Assembly: GCA_014695345.1 (NCBI GenBank)
Contig: JACJOC010000093.1
Location: 1-64,000 of the forward strand
DNA from: Cyanobacteria bacterium FACHB-471
Lineage (GTDB): Bacteria; Cyanobacteriota; Cyanobacteriia; Elainellales; Elainellaceae
Reading direction: 5' to 3'
Length of the DNA stretch: 64,000 nucleotides
A program made the translations under genes and the position numbers. Of the stretch, positions 39,632 through 48,365 are shown piece after piece; positions within the stretch are counted from its first letter, which is position 1, and the number at the start of each line of letters is the position of its first letter. Below the pieces are notes generated by a model that worked only from the letters and a program-made list of their open reading frames with translations, was not told the origin of the DNA and ran no database searches.

Positions 39632-39670
39632 GGAGGGGGTCTGGGGGACGCAACCGTCCCTCAGTGGGGG
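39632..39670 (-). repeat. copy B of the GC-rich dispersed repeat, downstream of htrA
   Basis: Inverted relative to the copy at 38279-38317, matching 34 of 39 bases. The adjacent GGGGGAC ... GTCCCCC (39666-39690) adds a further hairpin. Together the two copies form an inverted pair around htrA. Confidence 0.7.
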
Positions 39671-39786
39671 ACGTGGGAGGCAAGTCCCCCACACAGGGTT
39701 TCTGCCAGGGTCCATGAACTTTCGCACACTCCACAAGCGATCTATTCTAAAAATCGCACCAACGCTGACCTCTTGAGGAGCCCCCC

Positions 39787-40788
39787 ATGAAAGCCATCAT
39801 CATGAACGCCCCCGGCGATCCAGACGTTCTACAGCTAAAAGAAATCCCCGACCCCCAAATTCAGCACAACACCGAAATCCTAGTTCGCCTCAAAGCAGCA
39901 GGAATCAACCCGATTGACACCAAGCTCCGCAAACGTGGCACCTTCTTCCCCGACCAAATGCCTACCGTCTTGGGTTGCGATGGGGCTGGAATCGTAGAAG
40001 CGATCGCCCCCGGTGCCCAATCCTTCCAGGTAGGCGACGAAGTTTACTTCTGCAACGCAGGCTTAGGCAGTCACCCCGGCAACTACGCCGAACTCGCCGT
40101 TGTCGATCAGCGCTTCGTTGCCCACAAACCCAAATCCCTCAGCTTTACCGAAGCCGCCGCCGCACCCCTCGTCCTGATCACTGCCTGGGAAGCACTCTAC
40201 GATCGTGGTCGCCTAGAAGCAGGACGCAAAGTCCTCATTCATGCTGGGGCAGGTGGCGTAGGGCACGTTGCCATTCAACTGGCAAAACTAACCGGAGTAG
40301 AAGTTGCCACCACCATCAGTTCCCAAGAAAAAGCTGACTTTGTTCGTCAAATGGGGGCAGACTTTCCCATCTTCTACAATCAGCGTGACTTTGTGCAGGC
40401 AGCTCTCGACTGGACAAACGGAGAAGGCGTTGACCTCAGCTTTGATACCGTTGGTGGAGCTGTATTCTCCCAATCCTTTGCAGCCACACGCATCTATGGT
40501 GACGTAGTGACGATTTTAGGAGCGGACCCAGAGACAGATTGGAAAACAGCGCGCGATCGCAACCTTCGTGTCAGCTTCGAGCTAATGCTCACCCCCATGC
40601 TCAAAGGCTTGGTCAAAGCCCAGCAAGATCAAGCGAAAATTTTGCAGCAGTGCGCCCGACTATTTGACCAGCAGCAATTGCAAATTCACCTGAACCGCAC
40701 CTTTCCTCTAGCAGAAGCTGCCGCCGCTCATCGACTCTTAGAAACTGGATCGAGCATCGGCAAAATTGCGCTAGTGATTGATGATTGA
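39787..40788 (+). CDS. MDR-family NADPH:quinone oxidoreductase-like enzyme
   Basis: Encodes 333 residues. The GroES-like N-terminal domain begins MKAIIMNAPGDPDVLQLKEIP, and the Rossmann domain carries the coenzyme motif VLIHAGAGGVGHVAIQLAK. The zinc-binding Cys/His set of true alcohol dehydrogenases is not evident, so quinone oxidoreductase or a zinc-free MDR enzyme is more likely. An AGGAG-type ribosome-binding site precedes the ATG. Confidence 0.9.
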   Translation: MKAIIMNAPGDPDVLQLKEIPDPQIQHNTEILVRLKAAGINPIDTKLRKRGTFFPDQMPTVLGCDGAGIVEAIAPGAQSFQVGDEVYFCNAGLGSHPGNYAELAVVDQRFVAHKPKSLSFTEAAAAPLVLITAWEALYDRGRLEAGRKVLIHAGAGGVGHVAIQLAKLTGVEVATTISSQEKADFVRQMGADFPIFYNQRDFVQAALDWTNGEGVDLSFDTVGGAVFSQSFAATRIYGDVVTILGADPETDWKTARDRNLRVSFELMLTPMLKGLVKAQQDQAKILQQCARLFDQQQLQIHLNRTFPLAEAAAAHRLLETGSSIGKIALVIDD

Positions 40789-40923
40789 AATTGGAAAAGG
40801 TCAGGCGATCGCCACAGTTACAGTAACGAGTAATAAGCTAGACAGTGAACTGAAATAGCCTAGCTCCAGACTCATCAGAATTCCCTGGCTAGCTATAGGT
40901 TTTGATCCCTTCTACAACCGCCA

Positions 40924-43104
40924 ATGTATCCGTTTCGGGCTAGCCTAGGCATCTTATTTCTGATTCTTTTAATCCTCGTTTTACAGCCCCAAGCTGCCTG
41001 GGGAGCGATCGCCCAGCCAGAACAAGTCCCTCTAACGCTAGAGCTATTGCAAGAACGGTTGCGATCGCCTTTCCAAAGCGAAGGCGTGCGAACCTTAGAC
41101 CTGCGCCGAGTCGTAATTGATTTGCGTCCTGAAAATGCGGACTTTCGCGAGCAGTTCTACCGATTAATTCAGGCACAACTCCAGCGCTCTCGCAATGTCA
41201 CAACCGGGGAAATGATTGCTCCACTAGGCTTAGACCTGAGCTACTCCACCATCAAGGGCGAGTTGAATATTAGTGAACTGGGACTGCGATCGTCGCTCTA
41301 TGGTCAGGAGCTATCGCCGCTTTTAAGCGAGACAGAGCAAGCGCAGTTGAGGCGCGATCGCCGTCGGCTGTCGCAATTGAGCCAACTATCGCGATCGCTG
41401 CTGATTCAAGGACAGCCCACCTCCCTACAAATCACCGTATTTCGGGGAGCGCTCAAACTCGTTCAGACCCGCTTTGAAGGCTTCGTTAACTTCACCAACG
41501 CCTTCTTCCTCGGTCGCGTCGAAGCTCCAGGGGCGGAGTTTGTCCAAGAGTCAGACTGGTCGGAGACACGGTTTAGCCAACCCGCCAACTTCACCGGAGC
41601 TATCTTTCGGCGTGAAGCTCGATTTCGTAACACCATTTTCTTTGAACGGGTCGGATTCAACCTGGGGCGATTTCAGGCAGTTAATTTTCAGGGTAGTGAA
41701 TTCCGCTCAACCGCCAACTTTAGCCAATCAGCCTTTCAACAAACCGCAAATTTCAGCCGTACTCAGTGGCAGGGCAACGCCGACTTTGCTCAGACCAATT
41801 GGCAAAACTCCGTCCTCTTCAATAGAAGCAAATTCTCACGATTCCTCTTTTTGAGTGAAGCTACCTTTGAAAAACTAATTAGCTTTCGAGAAGCTCAGTT
41901 TAGCCAGCCCGTCAATTTGCGTGGGGCAAACATTTTAGATCAGGCAGATTTTGGCGATGCTAGCTTTGCCAAAGCCGCTTACCTGAACGTTACAGGGCTT
42001 CAGTTCAACTCCGAAGAAGCGAGAATTTTGGGCGATCCGGGGCAGGTGGGGCGAGTGCTTTCTGTACCAACGCTGCAAGGCAACGAAACGCTGCTTCGCA
42101 ATCTAGTGCGAAACTTTCGCTTGCTAGAGCAAATTCCCGATGCAAATCAGGTGGAATATACGCGAGAAAAGCTGCGGCTGCGGCAGTTGCGGCAGCAGTT
42201 GTGGGGCACCAACCTGAACACAGCAACGTTAGAACGGCTTCAGCAAGTGGGTTTCTCACTCACTCAGGCAGAGGCGATCGCCCAATTTCGCACCGAGCAA
42301 GCCTTTCGCAACCTTCCCGACCTGCTGAGGGTGAATGAAGTTGATCTGGCAACTTACGTTAAAGTGCGCGATCGCGTCGTCGTCAGCGAACCTCGTTCGG
42401 CTGTTGGCTGGACGTTAGATGCACTGCACTGGCTAGGGCTTAGCCTGCTGCTGCTATTAAGTGGCTATGGCACCAATTTTTGGCTCAGTTTTGGAGTCGG
42501 CATGATTGCACTAGCCTACTTTGGTGGATTGTTTTGGCTGATCGATCGCCTGCGTCGGTTTCACCCCAAGCCAATCGTTCCAACGCTATCAGAAAGTACC
42601 TGGGTTGTTAGCAGTTTTAGCTTATTGTCGCTACTCGGACTCTCAGCCATTTTTCGCACCTCCGAGCAGCCCTGGCTTACACTCACCTGTCTGGCGATTG
42701 TGATTATTCCAGTACCAGCAATACTGCTGTTTTTGATCTATCAGCGAGGTCGCTATCACGACCTGATGGACGTTAGCTACTTTGTCGAAGATGGCAGCCT
42801 GCGGCAGTTTCGCCTGCTGATTGGCAGATTGCCGAATATGCCTCGGTTTGTCTTTTTTCGCGATCGCTACATGCCCATCCTTTGGGATCGCCGCTGGAAC
42901 TGGCTCAACTACTTCGACTTCAGCCTGAATAATTTGCTCAAATTTGGCTTCAATGACATTCGCCTGCGCGACGAACATCTACCCGGACTGATCACTACCC
43001 TCTCCTGGTATCAGTGGCTTCTGGGCATTCTCTACATCGCACTGCTGCTCTGGACGCTCTCGCGCACCATTCCAGGGCTCAATCTGCTGATTTACTTTAA
43101 GTAA
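40924..43104 (+). CDS. exported pentapeptide-repeat protein with C-terminal membrane domain
   Basis: Encodes 726 residues. A signal peptide (about 1-30) is followed by a helical segment. Then comes a pentapeptide-repeat region (about 180-360) with the A(D/N)FxxA-like rhythm, for example FTNAFFLGRVEAPGAEF and NFSQSAFQQTANFSRTQW. Next is a helical stretch (LERLQQVGFSLTQAEAIAQFRTEQAF) that looks like a helix-hairpin-helix or GspK-type module, and finally four or five membrane spans (about 500-625 and 690-720). Fusion of a pentapeptide solenoid to a polytopic membrane domain is unusual. Function unknown. Confidence 0.8.
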   Translation: MYPFRASLGILFLILLILVLQPQAAWGAIAQPEQVPLTLELLQERLRSPFQSEGVRTLDLRRVVIDLRPENADFREQFYRLIQAQLQRSRNVTTGEMIAPLGLDLSYSTIKGELNISELGLRSSLYGQELSPLLSETEQAQLRRDRRRLSQLSQLSRSLLIQGQPTSLQITVFRGALKLVQTRFEGFVNFTNAFFLGRVEAPGAEFVQESDWSETRFSQPANFTGAIFRREARFRNTIFFERVGFNLGRFQAVNFQGSEFRSTANFSQSAFQQTANFSRTQWQGNADFAQTNWQNSVLFNRSKFSRFLFLSEATFEKLISFREAQFSQPVNLRGANILDQADFGDASFAKAAYLNVTGLQFNSEEARILGDPGQVGRVLSVPTLQGNETLLRNLVRNFRLLEQIPDANQVEYTREKLRLRQLRQQLWGTNLNTATLERLQQVGFSLTQAEAIAQFRTEQAFRNLPDLLRVNEVDLATYVKVRDRVVVSEPRSAVGWTLDALHWLGLSLLLLLSGYGTNFWLSFGVGMIALAYFGGLFWLIDRLRRFHPKPIVPTLSESTWVVSSFSLLSLLGLSAIFRTSEQPWLTLTCLAIVIIPVPAILLFLIYQRGRYHDLMDVSYFVEDGSLRQFRLLIGRLPNMPRFVFFRDRYMPILWDRRWNWLNYFDFSLNNLLKFGFNDIRLRDEHLPGLITTLSWYQWLLGILYIALLLWTLSRTIPGLNLLIYFK

Positions 43105-43144
43105 AGCAAACAAGTAAGGGGTAATCAGGTTTAGTGAGTTAGCT

Positions 43145-43750
43145 CTAGGCAGAAGCAGGCTGCTTCATCGCTTCCAACAGCGTAGCCAGGGCCTTATCTT
43201 CAGATGGGTTCACCTGACGGTCGAGCAGAGCAATGCTGACGGCCTTCGGGAGAGCGATCGCCGCCACATCCGAATCTAGCCCTTCCATAAGCTGATCGAG
43301 CGACTGCGGCACCTTCAGCGCCGATCGAATGCCCAGCAGCGTCGACTCTTCAAACCCCAAGGTCTGAAGTTGAGGATAGAGCTTATCCCAGTTAGGCTTC
43401 TCCGAACTGCCCACCTGAATTACATAGGCTAGTAGCCGCTGCAATTTGCTTTGCTGTTGCGGAGTTATTTGCACCTGCGGCGAAGGCACGACCTCTTCTT
43501 CAGTCTTACTCTGGTTCAAGTTTTGCAAAATCTGCTGCCAATCGTGAGTATCACAGGCTTCCGGCTTGCCCACCGTCAGCGAAACAGAAATTTGATTGGA
43601 AACCGCATCGATTTGGGTGACTTGTGCCCGCACTCCCAAAAAGCCAAGCCACTGAGCAATCGTATTGACCAGTGTTGAACGAGTCGCGTGACTGTTTGCT
43701 AGCAGCCGGATTTGAGTACGAACCATCGGACGAACAATTTGTGAAAGCAT
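43145..43750 (-). CDS. conserved-looking soluble protein of unknown function
   Basis: Encodes 201 residues in two parts. Residues 1-75 begin MLSQIVRPMVRTQIRLLANSHATRSTLVNTI, with an alpha/beta look. A Gln-rich hinge follows, then an all-helical C-terminal part (LQRLLAYVIQVGSSEKPNWDKLYPQLQTLGFEESTLLGIRSA). No signal peptide, membrane span or recognised motif. It is convergent with the pentapeptide gene (40 bp gap). Confidence 0.7.
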   Translation of the reverse strand: MLSQIVRPMVRTQIRLLANSHATRSTLVNTIAQWLGFLGVRAQVTQIDAVSNQISVSLTVGKPEACDTHDWQQILQNLNQSKTEEEVVPSPQVQITPQQQSKLQRLLAYVIQVGSSEKPNWDKLYPQLQTLGFEESTLLGIRSALKVPQSLDQLMEGLDSDVAAIALPKAVSIALLDRQVNPSEDKALATLLEAMKQPASA

Positions 43751-44049
43751 AGCAGCAGTGTTAAAAACTATGCGAAATGAATACTACACACCCTAGAATA
43801 GCCAACTTGACAAAGTTGCTAATTCTACTACCGGGTGATTCCAGAATTACACGGGAACTAGTCAGTCTGAGTTAACTCATTCTTAACTCAGCCTTTAGAT
43901 ATAGGGATTTGCAATCTAGATCACAGCAAATTCGGTTCCTTTGTGAAATTGTTAAGATCACCCGTAGAACTATCCCAATTCTCATTAAAGTTGGGATAAC
44001 TTTACAGACTAAAGCAATACTCAATTCAAGCTGGTTTTTCAAATCCTAT

Positions 44050-44235
44050 ATGGAATCTGGTAGTCGAACCGACAACCCCCCTGGGCGAGCTTCTCACAGG
44101 TTAGCCAACATCATCGGTACGTTTATAGCTCTCATGACTTTGACCATTCCCGTCTTTGCGATCGCTTACTTCTCTTCAGACAGCGTTGAAATTTGGCAAC
44201 CGTCAACCTACCCGCTTCTGCGATCCCAAGATTGA
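44050..44235 (+). CDS. small single-span membrane protein
   Basis: From ATG 44050 it encodes 61 residues: a polar N-terminus (SGSRTDNPPGRASHRLA), one strong hydrophobic helix (about 24-42) and a short polar tail ending LLRSQD. An upstream in-frame start at 43909 gives 47 further residues without protein character. It lies just upstream of the ppa leader element. No family recognised. Confidence 0.55.
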   Translation: MESGSRTDNPPGRASHRLANIIGTFIALMTLTIPVFAIAYFSSDSVEIWQPSTYPLLRSQD

Positions 44236-44338
44236 TGTAATCGGTATGTAATCGATCATCGTCATATTCCTCCAAACTCCCCCAAATCAGGGATTTTTAG
44301 GAGGAACAGGTTGCCATGAGTTAACCGTCATCCCCTAG

Positions 44339-44458
44339 AATGCTATTCGAGGGGCAGCTTGTACCATTTCTGCATAGAAGCTGAGCATTGGAGAGCGTGC
44401 CCTGCCCTCCAATGCTCAGCTTTGAAGAGAAGAGGCTGGCTGCCCAAAATGCTATTCG
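44339..44458 (+). mobile_element. MITE-like hairpin element in the ppa leader
   Basis: An 11-base direct repeat, AATGCTATTCG, at 44339-44349 and 44448-44458 brackets 98 bp. The bracketed segment has short terminal inverted repeats, GGGCAGC (44352-44358) / GCTGCCC (44439-44445), and a perfect 16-bp internal stem, AAGCTGAGCATTGGAG (44378-44393) / CTCCAATGCTCAGCTT (44407-44422). Direct repeats outside, inverted repeats inside and no coding capacity fit a small non-autonomous insertion. It ends 15 bp before the ppa start. Confidence 0.5.
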
Positions 44459-44472
44459 CTTGGAGAACTGTT

Positions 44473-44985
44473 GTGGATTTATCGCGCATTCCCCCCCAGC
44501 CCAAACCCGGAATTATCAACGTCCTGATCGAAATTCCGGCAGGCAGCAAGAACAAGTACGAATTTGACAAGGACCTCCAGGCTTTTGCACTCGATCGGGT
44601 GCTTTATGCCTCAGTGCAATATCCCTATGACTATGGATTTGTGCCCAACACCCTGGCAGACGATGGCGACCCCCTGGACGGTATGGTGATTATGGATCAG
44701 CCCACCTTTCCAGGATGCGTCATTGCCGCGCGCCCCATCGGAATGCTGGAAATGGTAGATGGAGGCGATCGCGACGAAAAAATTCTCTGTGTGCCTGACA
44801 AAGACCCCCGCTATGTCCAGGTCAAGTCTTTGGGTGACATCGCTCCTCACCGTCTAGACGAAATTGCTGAATTCTTTAGAACCTATAAAAATCTGGAGAA
44901 GAAAGTAACTGAAATCTTAGGCTGGAAAGACGTTGATCATGTTGCTCCGCTGGTTGAAGCCTGCATCAAAGCAGGACAAAAATAA
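44473..44985 (+). CDS. ppa: inorganic pyrophosphatase
   Basis: Hydrolyses pyrophosphate to two phosphates, driving biosynthesis; soluble family I enzyme. With GTG 44473 as start it is 170 residues, the family length. It opens [32 protein letters not shown] and carries the metal/pyrophosphate-binding [10 protein letters not shown] (about 62-71) and [18 protein letters not shown] at 44359 would add 38 residues coded by a hairpin element and is rejected. A stem-loop follows the stop. Confidence 0.95.
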   Translation: MDLSRIPPQPKPGIINVLIEIPAGSKNKYEFDKDLQAFALDRVLYASVQYPYDYGFVPNTLADDGDPLDGMVIMDQPTFPGCVIAARPIGMLEMVDGGDRDEKILCVPDKDPRYVQVKSLGDIAPHRLDEIAEFFRTYKNLEKKVTEILGWKDVDHVAPLVEACIKAGQK

Positions 44986-45414
44986 AACTTAAAGAAGTAG
45001 TGCCCTCTGCAAATGTCTTACGGGTTTAGCCTGTTTCGCTGAGGGCACTGCTGTATTAAGATGCAGGTTCAGTTGCATCACCCTGGTCACTGCCCAACAA
45101 AGTTCTGTAGATTGAATAGAATGCTTTTTATTCAGTGTTCAAACTTCCGTTTAGGCTATTGAAAGTTTGCATTTCCGATTTATTTTCCTGATGCGAGTAT
45201 TTTGTAGGGGTATATACGAGGAAAAAAGTAGAACGGTCGAAATATAGTGTAGAGAGAGTCTGATAGTCAATCCTCGCTCTAACTATTTGGTTCCTGGTGT
45301 CACCTCAATTTCTCAGCTATCGGTCAATTTAATCGGGCAGTTAAAATTCTGGCTCACAAGTAGAATCTGCAGATAAGACTCTACAAACTACAATGATCCG
45401 CTAAGCAAGGGTTA
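44986..45414. other. spacer with a probable ppa terminator hairpin
   Basis: AGTGCCCTC (44999-45007) pairs with GAGGGCACT (45041-45049) around a 33-base loop that contains a smaller ACGGG/CCTGT arm pair, without a clean T-tract. The remainder (45050-45414) is AT-rich, with no ORF or known RNA, and probably carries the promoter of the MBL-fold gene. Confidence 0.45.
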
Positions 45415-46338
45415 ATGCAATTGAAGATGTCAGGTTTTGACTCCCCAATAAAGAGTGTGCAACCCACCAGCAGCAATGCACCCCAAACCAGCGTTTCCCA
45501 GGCTTTTACGGTGCAGTTCTGGGGAGTTCGGGGCAGCATTCCTACACCTGGCATCGAAAATGTTCGCTACGGGGGAAACACGGTTTGCGTCGAGATGCAG
45601 GTCGGAGGCAAGCGGCTAATTTTTGACGGCGGCACCGGACTGCGCGTTCTAGGTAGAACGATGGTAAAGCAGATGCCCGTCTCCGCTCACTTATTTTTTA
45701 CGCACACCCATTGGGATCGGATTCAAGGCTTTCCGTTTTTTATTCCTGCCTTTATTGCAGGCAACTCTTTTGACATCTATGGCTCCATTGGACCCAATGG
45801 AGCTTCAATTAAGCAGCGCCTTAGCGATCAAATGCTGCGTCCTAATTTTCCGGTGCCACTTCAGGTCATGCGATCTGAGATGCGGTTTCACGACATCTCT
45901 CCCGGCTCCATGCTCTCGCTAGACGACGTTATCGTCGAAACGCTCGCCCTCAACCGCCCGAACAGCGCCTTGGGTTATCGCATTAGCTGGAATGGTCATT
46001 CTGTCGTCTACGCAACGGACACCGAGCATTCGTCAGAAAAGCTAGACCAGAGTTTGCTCTATTTGGCGCATCAGGCAGATTTGCTGATCTATGATGCTGC
46101 CTACGCAGATCACACTTATTACACGCCCAGCACAGACGCAGCCGAGCACAAGCCCGCAACCTGGCAAGCTGGTATTGAGGTGGCAGTTGCCGCCAACGTT
46201 AAGCAGATGGTCATGTTTCATCACGACCCTGCCCATGACGACAACTTTTTGGACCAAGTTGAGGCAGAAGTTCAGTCTAGTTTCCCTAATGTGCAGTTAG
46301 CTCGGGAAGGCGTGGTGCTACAAATTTGCCAGGAATAA
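45415..46338 (+). CDS. MBL-fold metallo-hydrolase
   Basis: A 307-residue metallo-beta-lactamase-fold hydrolase. The N-terminal FWGVRGSIPTPG and the YGGNTVCVEM block place it near RNase Z-like and PhnP-like members. The metal motif reads THTHWDR where the canonical form is HxHxDH: the last His is Arg, coded CGG. VYATDTEHS and MFHHDPAHDD supply further ligands. Hydrolase or nuclease activity is likely; substrate unknown. Confidence 0.85.
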   Translation: MQLKMSGFDSPIKSVQPTSSNAPQTSVSQAFTVQFWGVRGSIPTPGIENVRYGGNTVCVEMQVGGKRLIFDGGTGLRVLGRTMVKQMPVSAHLFFTHTHWDRIQGFPFFIPAFIAGNSFDIYGSIGPNGASIKQRLSDQMLRPNFPVPLQVMRSEMRFHDISPGSMLSLDDVIVETLALNRPNSALGYRISWNGHSVVYATDTEHSSEKLDQSLLYLAHQADLLIYDAAYADHTYYTPSTDAAEHKPATWQAGIEVAVAANVKQMVMFHHDPAHDDNFLDQVEAEVQSSFPNVQLAREGVVLQICQE

Positions 46339-46351
46339 GCCCGAGACGACT

Positions 46352-46717
46352 CTAAGTCTTGATCGGGGTACTTAGCATAATCGTGAAGAACTCAATAATT
46401 ACCATCAGCAACGGGAAAGCAATGCCTGCTAGCCCTAAGCCGCCAATCAATTGACCCAGCCAAATGCGAAGAGTCTTTTCATTTCCGGGATCTCGTTCGT
46501 TAGCAATAGCCATATAGCGAGAGCTAGCTCCCACCATAAAAGCTCCTATGATTCCCAACGGTAAACTCATCAGGAACCAGGACTGCAAGCGATCGCCCGG
46601 TTGAATCAGCCTGAACGTAGGAAAAATAACGAAACTAACGACTTCCAGGGCAAGCCAAACGCCAATGCAGACAAAGAAGTCTTTCTTGGCGAGATCATCG
46701 AGTGAAAAATTGTTCAT
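46352..46717 (-). CDS. three-span membrane protein of unknown function
   Basis: Encodes 121 residues with hydrophobic spans at about 15-34, 47-66 and 90-114, and a charged loop (ANERDPGNEKTLR). No named family. It is convergent with the MBL gene (13 bp gap) and lies downstream of the glnT-like gene, but is separated from it by a strong hairpin. Confidence 0.65.
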   Translation of the reverse strand: MNNFSLDDLAKKDFFVCIGVWLALEVVSFVIFPTFRLIQPGDRLQSWFLMSLPLGIIGAFMVGASSRYMAIANERDPGNEKTLRIWLGQLIGGLGLAGIAFPLLMVIIEFFTIMLSTPIKT

Positions 46718-46832
46718 GATTTAACGGAGGTAGACACCTTGAAACCTTGGAACTACTGATCCGGTAGTAACATCACTTTGCCCTAGAGTACAGCGTTTAA
46801 CCAGGGTTTATGGTGCTGGTCAGTCAAGCTAG

Positions 46833-46871
46833 GGCGAATAGGTGAGGGGCAAAGCCCCTCACCTATTCGCC
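46833..46871 (-). terminator. 18-bp perfect hairpin after the glnT-like gene
   Basis: GGCGAATAGGTGAGGGGC (46833-46850) pairs perfectly with GCCCCTCACCTATTCGCC (46854-46871) around an AAA loop. It starts 19 bp after the glnT-like stop (minus strand). There is no T-tract, so it may act as a terminator or as an mRNA-end stabiliser. Confidence 0.6.
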
Positions 46872-46890
46872 TAATAGTAGCAGCACATCA

Positions 46891-48216
46891 TTAGCAATTC
46901 ACGTATTGCTCCATTTCCCAGGGAGTGACTGCCATGCTGTAGGCGTTCCATTCCTGATATTTGAAGTCAAGGAAAGTTTTAGCCGCCTGTTCTCCCAAAG
47001 TAGCCATGATCAGCGGGTCTTGCTCTAGACAGTGCAGCGCTTCTATCAGGCTGGTGGGTAGGGTTTGTAGGTCAGAAAACTCTGAACCCCGGACAAACAT
47101 ATTTTCGTCAAGCCGTTCCTTGGGTTGTAGGTGATTCGCAATGCCGTCTAACCCGGCCGCCAACAAGCCTGCCTGCGCCAGATACAAATTGGCAGCACCA
47201 TCAACCAGACGACACTCAAACCGTCCGCCTTCGGGAATGCGAATCATGTGGGTGCGGTTGTTGCCACCGTAGGAAATGTAGCGAGGTGCCCAACAGCTTC
47301 CCGAAACGCTGGTACTGGCGGCTAACCGCTTGTAAGAGGTAACCGTAGGGGTACACAGAGCAGAAACGCCCCGCGCGTGAGCCAGGATGCCTGCGAGAAA
47401 TTCGTAGCCGATCGCCGCCAAACCTAGCTCATCCTTAGCATCGGCAAAGGCATTCTCCCCGTCATTCCATAGGCTCATGTGCAGATGTGCGCCGTTTCCG
47501 GTGAGGTGGCTAAACGGTTTGGGCATGAAAGTGGCAGTCAATCCTCGTTGCTCTGCCAGAGTTTTCACCATGTATTTGAAGAAAACGTGGCGATCGGCAG
47601 TCGTTAGCGCATCGCTGTATGTCCAGTTCAGTTCAAACTGTCCGTTTGCGTCTTCGTGGTCACACTGGTAAGGCTCCCAGCCCAAACTTTCCATATAGCC
47701 AACCAGCGTCGAAATCAGGTCAAACTGACGCATCAGGTTGAGCTGGTCATAGCAGGGACGCACAGCCGTATCCATTGAGTCAGCAATTTGATAGCCCTGT
47801 TCGCCTTTCTTTAGCAAGAAAAATTCTGCCTCAACGCCCGTTTTGTAGCTGTAGCCGAGGCTTTCACAGCGCTGAAGGATTTGCTTAAAAATATTTCGAG
47901 GAGCCGCTGCAAACGGTTCGCCGTCCATGTAAATGTCGCTAGCTAACCAACCCACGTTGGTTTGCCAGGGCAGCACGATTAGAGAGTTGGGGTCAGGAAT
48001 GGCGGCGATGTCATGGGCATCTGGACCTAGCCCTAAATTGGAGGCAAACGGCGCAAAGAAGGCACCATCGGACTCAACCGCAGCAATTTTGGCAGCTGGA
48101 ACCAGCTTAGAGCGAGTTCCACCCAGCAAGTCAGTGTAAGAAACCAGGAAAAAATCCAGGTTTAGCTCATCTGCCAACTTAACCAGGCTGCGATCGCGAG
48201 ACAACATGCTGACCAT
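46891..48216 (-). CDS. glnT: glutamine synthetase-family ligase (GlnT/type III-like)
   Basis: A 441-residue glutamine-synthetase-fold ligase. Signatures: FFLVSYTDLLGGTRSKLVP near the start, the Glu ligands in GVEAEFFLL, and KPFSHLTGNGAHLHMSL, which holds the family His/Asn motif. NRTHMIRIPEGGRFECR and DGAANLYLA complete the set. The length and N-terminus fit the GlnT / gamma-glutamylmethylamide-synthetase branch rather than classical GlnA. GGAGAG 6 bases upstream supports this start. It is divergent from an FAD oxidoreductase (150 bp between starts), which hints at amine or amino-acid turnover rather than bulk ammonium assimilation. The exact amine substrate is unknown. Confidence 0.85.
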   Translation of the reverse strand: MVSMLSRDRSLVKLADELNLDFFLVSYTDLLGGTRSKLVPAAKIAAVESDGAFFAPFASNLGLGPDAHDIAAIPDPNSLIVLPWQTNVGWLASDIYMDGEPFAAAPRNIFKQILQRCESLGYSYKTGVEAEFFLLKKGEQGYQIADSMDTAVRPCYDQLNLMRQFDLISTLVGYMESLGWEPYQCDHEDANGQFELNWTYSDALTTADRHVFFKYMVKTLAEQRGLTATFMPKPFSHLTGNGAHLHMSLWNDGENAFADAKDELGLAAIGYEFLAGILAHARGVSALCTPTVTSYKRLAASTSVSGSCWAPRYISYGGNNRTHMIRIPEGGRFECRLVDGAANLYLAQAGLLAAGLDGIANHLQPKERLDENMFVRGSEFSDLQTLPTSLIEALHCLEQDPLIMATLGEQAAKTFLDFKYQEWNAYSMAVTPWEMEQYVNC

Positions 48217-48365
48217 AGCAGACTCTCCAAAACACCTTCAGACGCTTTGCCCTCAAGTAAATCAATCTTGTTATGACAAGTTTGTATAGAGCGATACGCC
48301 TGGTTGGGATGGAGTTTGTTAAGTTCGCGTTACGGGTTAGGCGCTGGGTGATGGAGTGTCAGGGT

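Noticed and set aside
43909-44049. Upstream extension of the 61-residue membrane protein
   Set aside because: The 47 extra codons lack protein character and there is a good internal ATG at 44050.
44359-44472. Longer ppa start at TTG 44359
   Set aside because: The extra 38 residues are coded by the hairpin element; the family begins at VDLSRIP.
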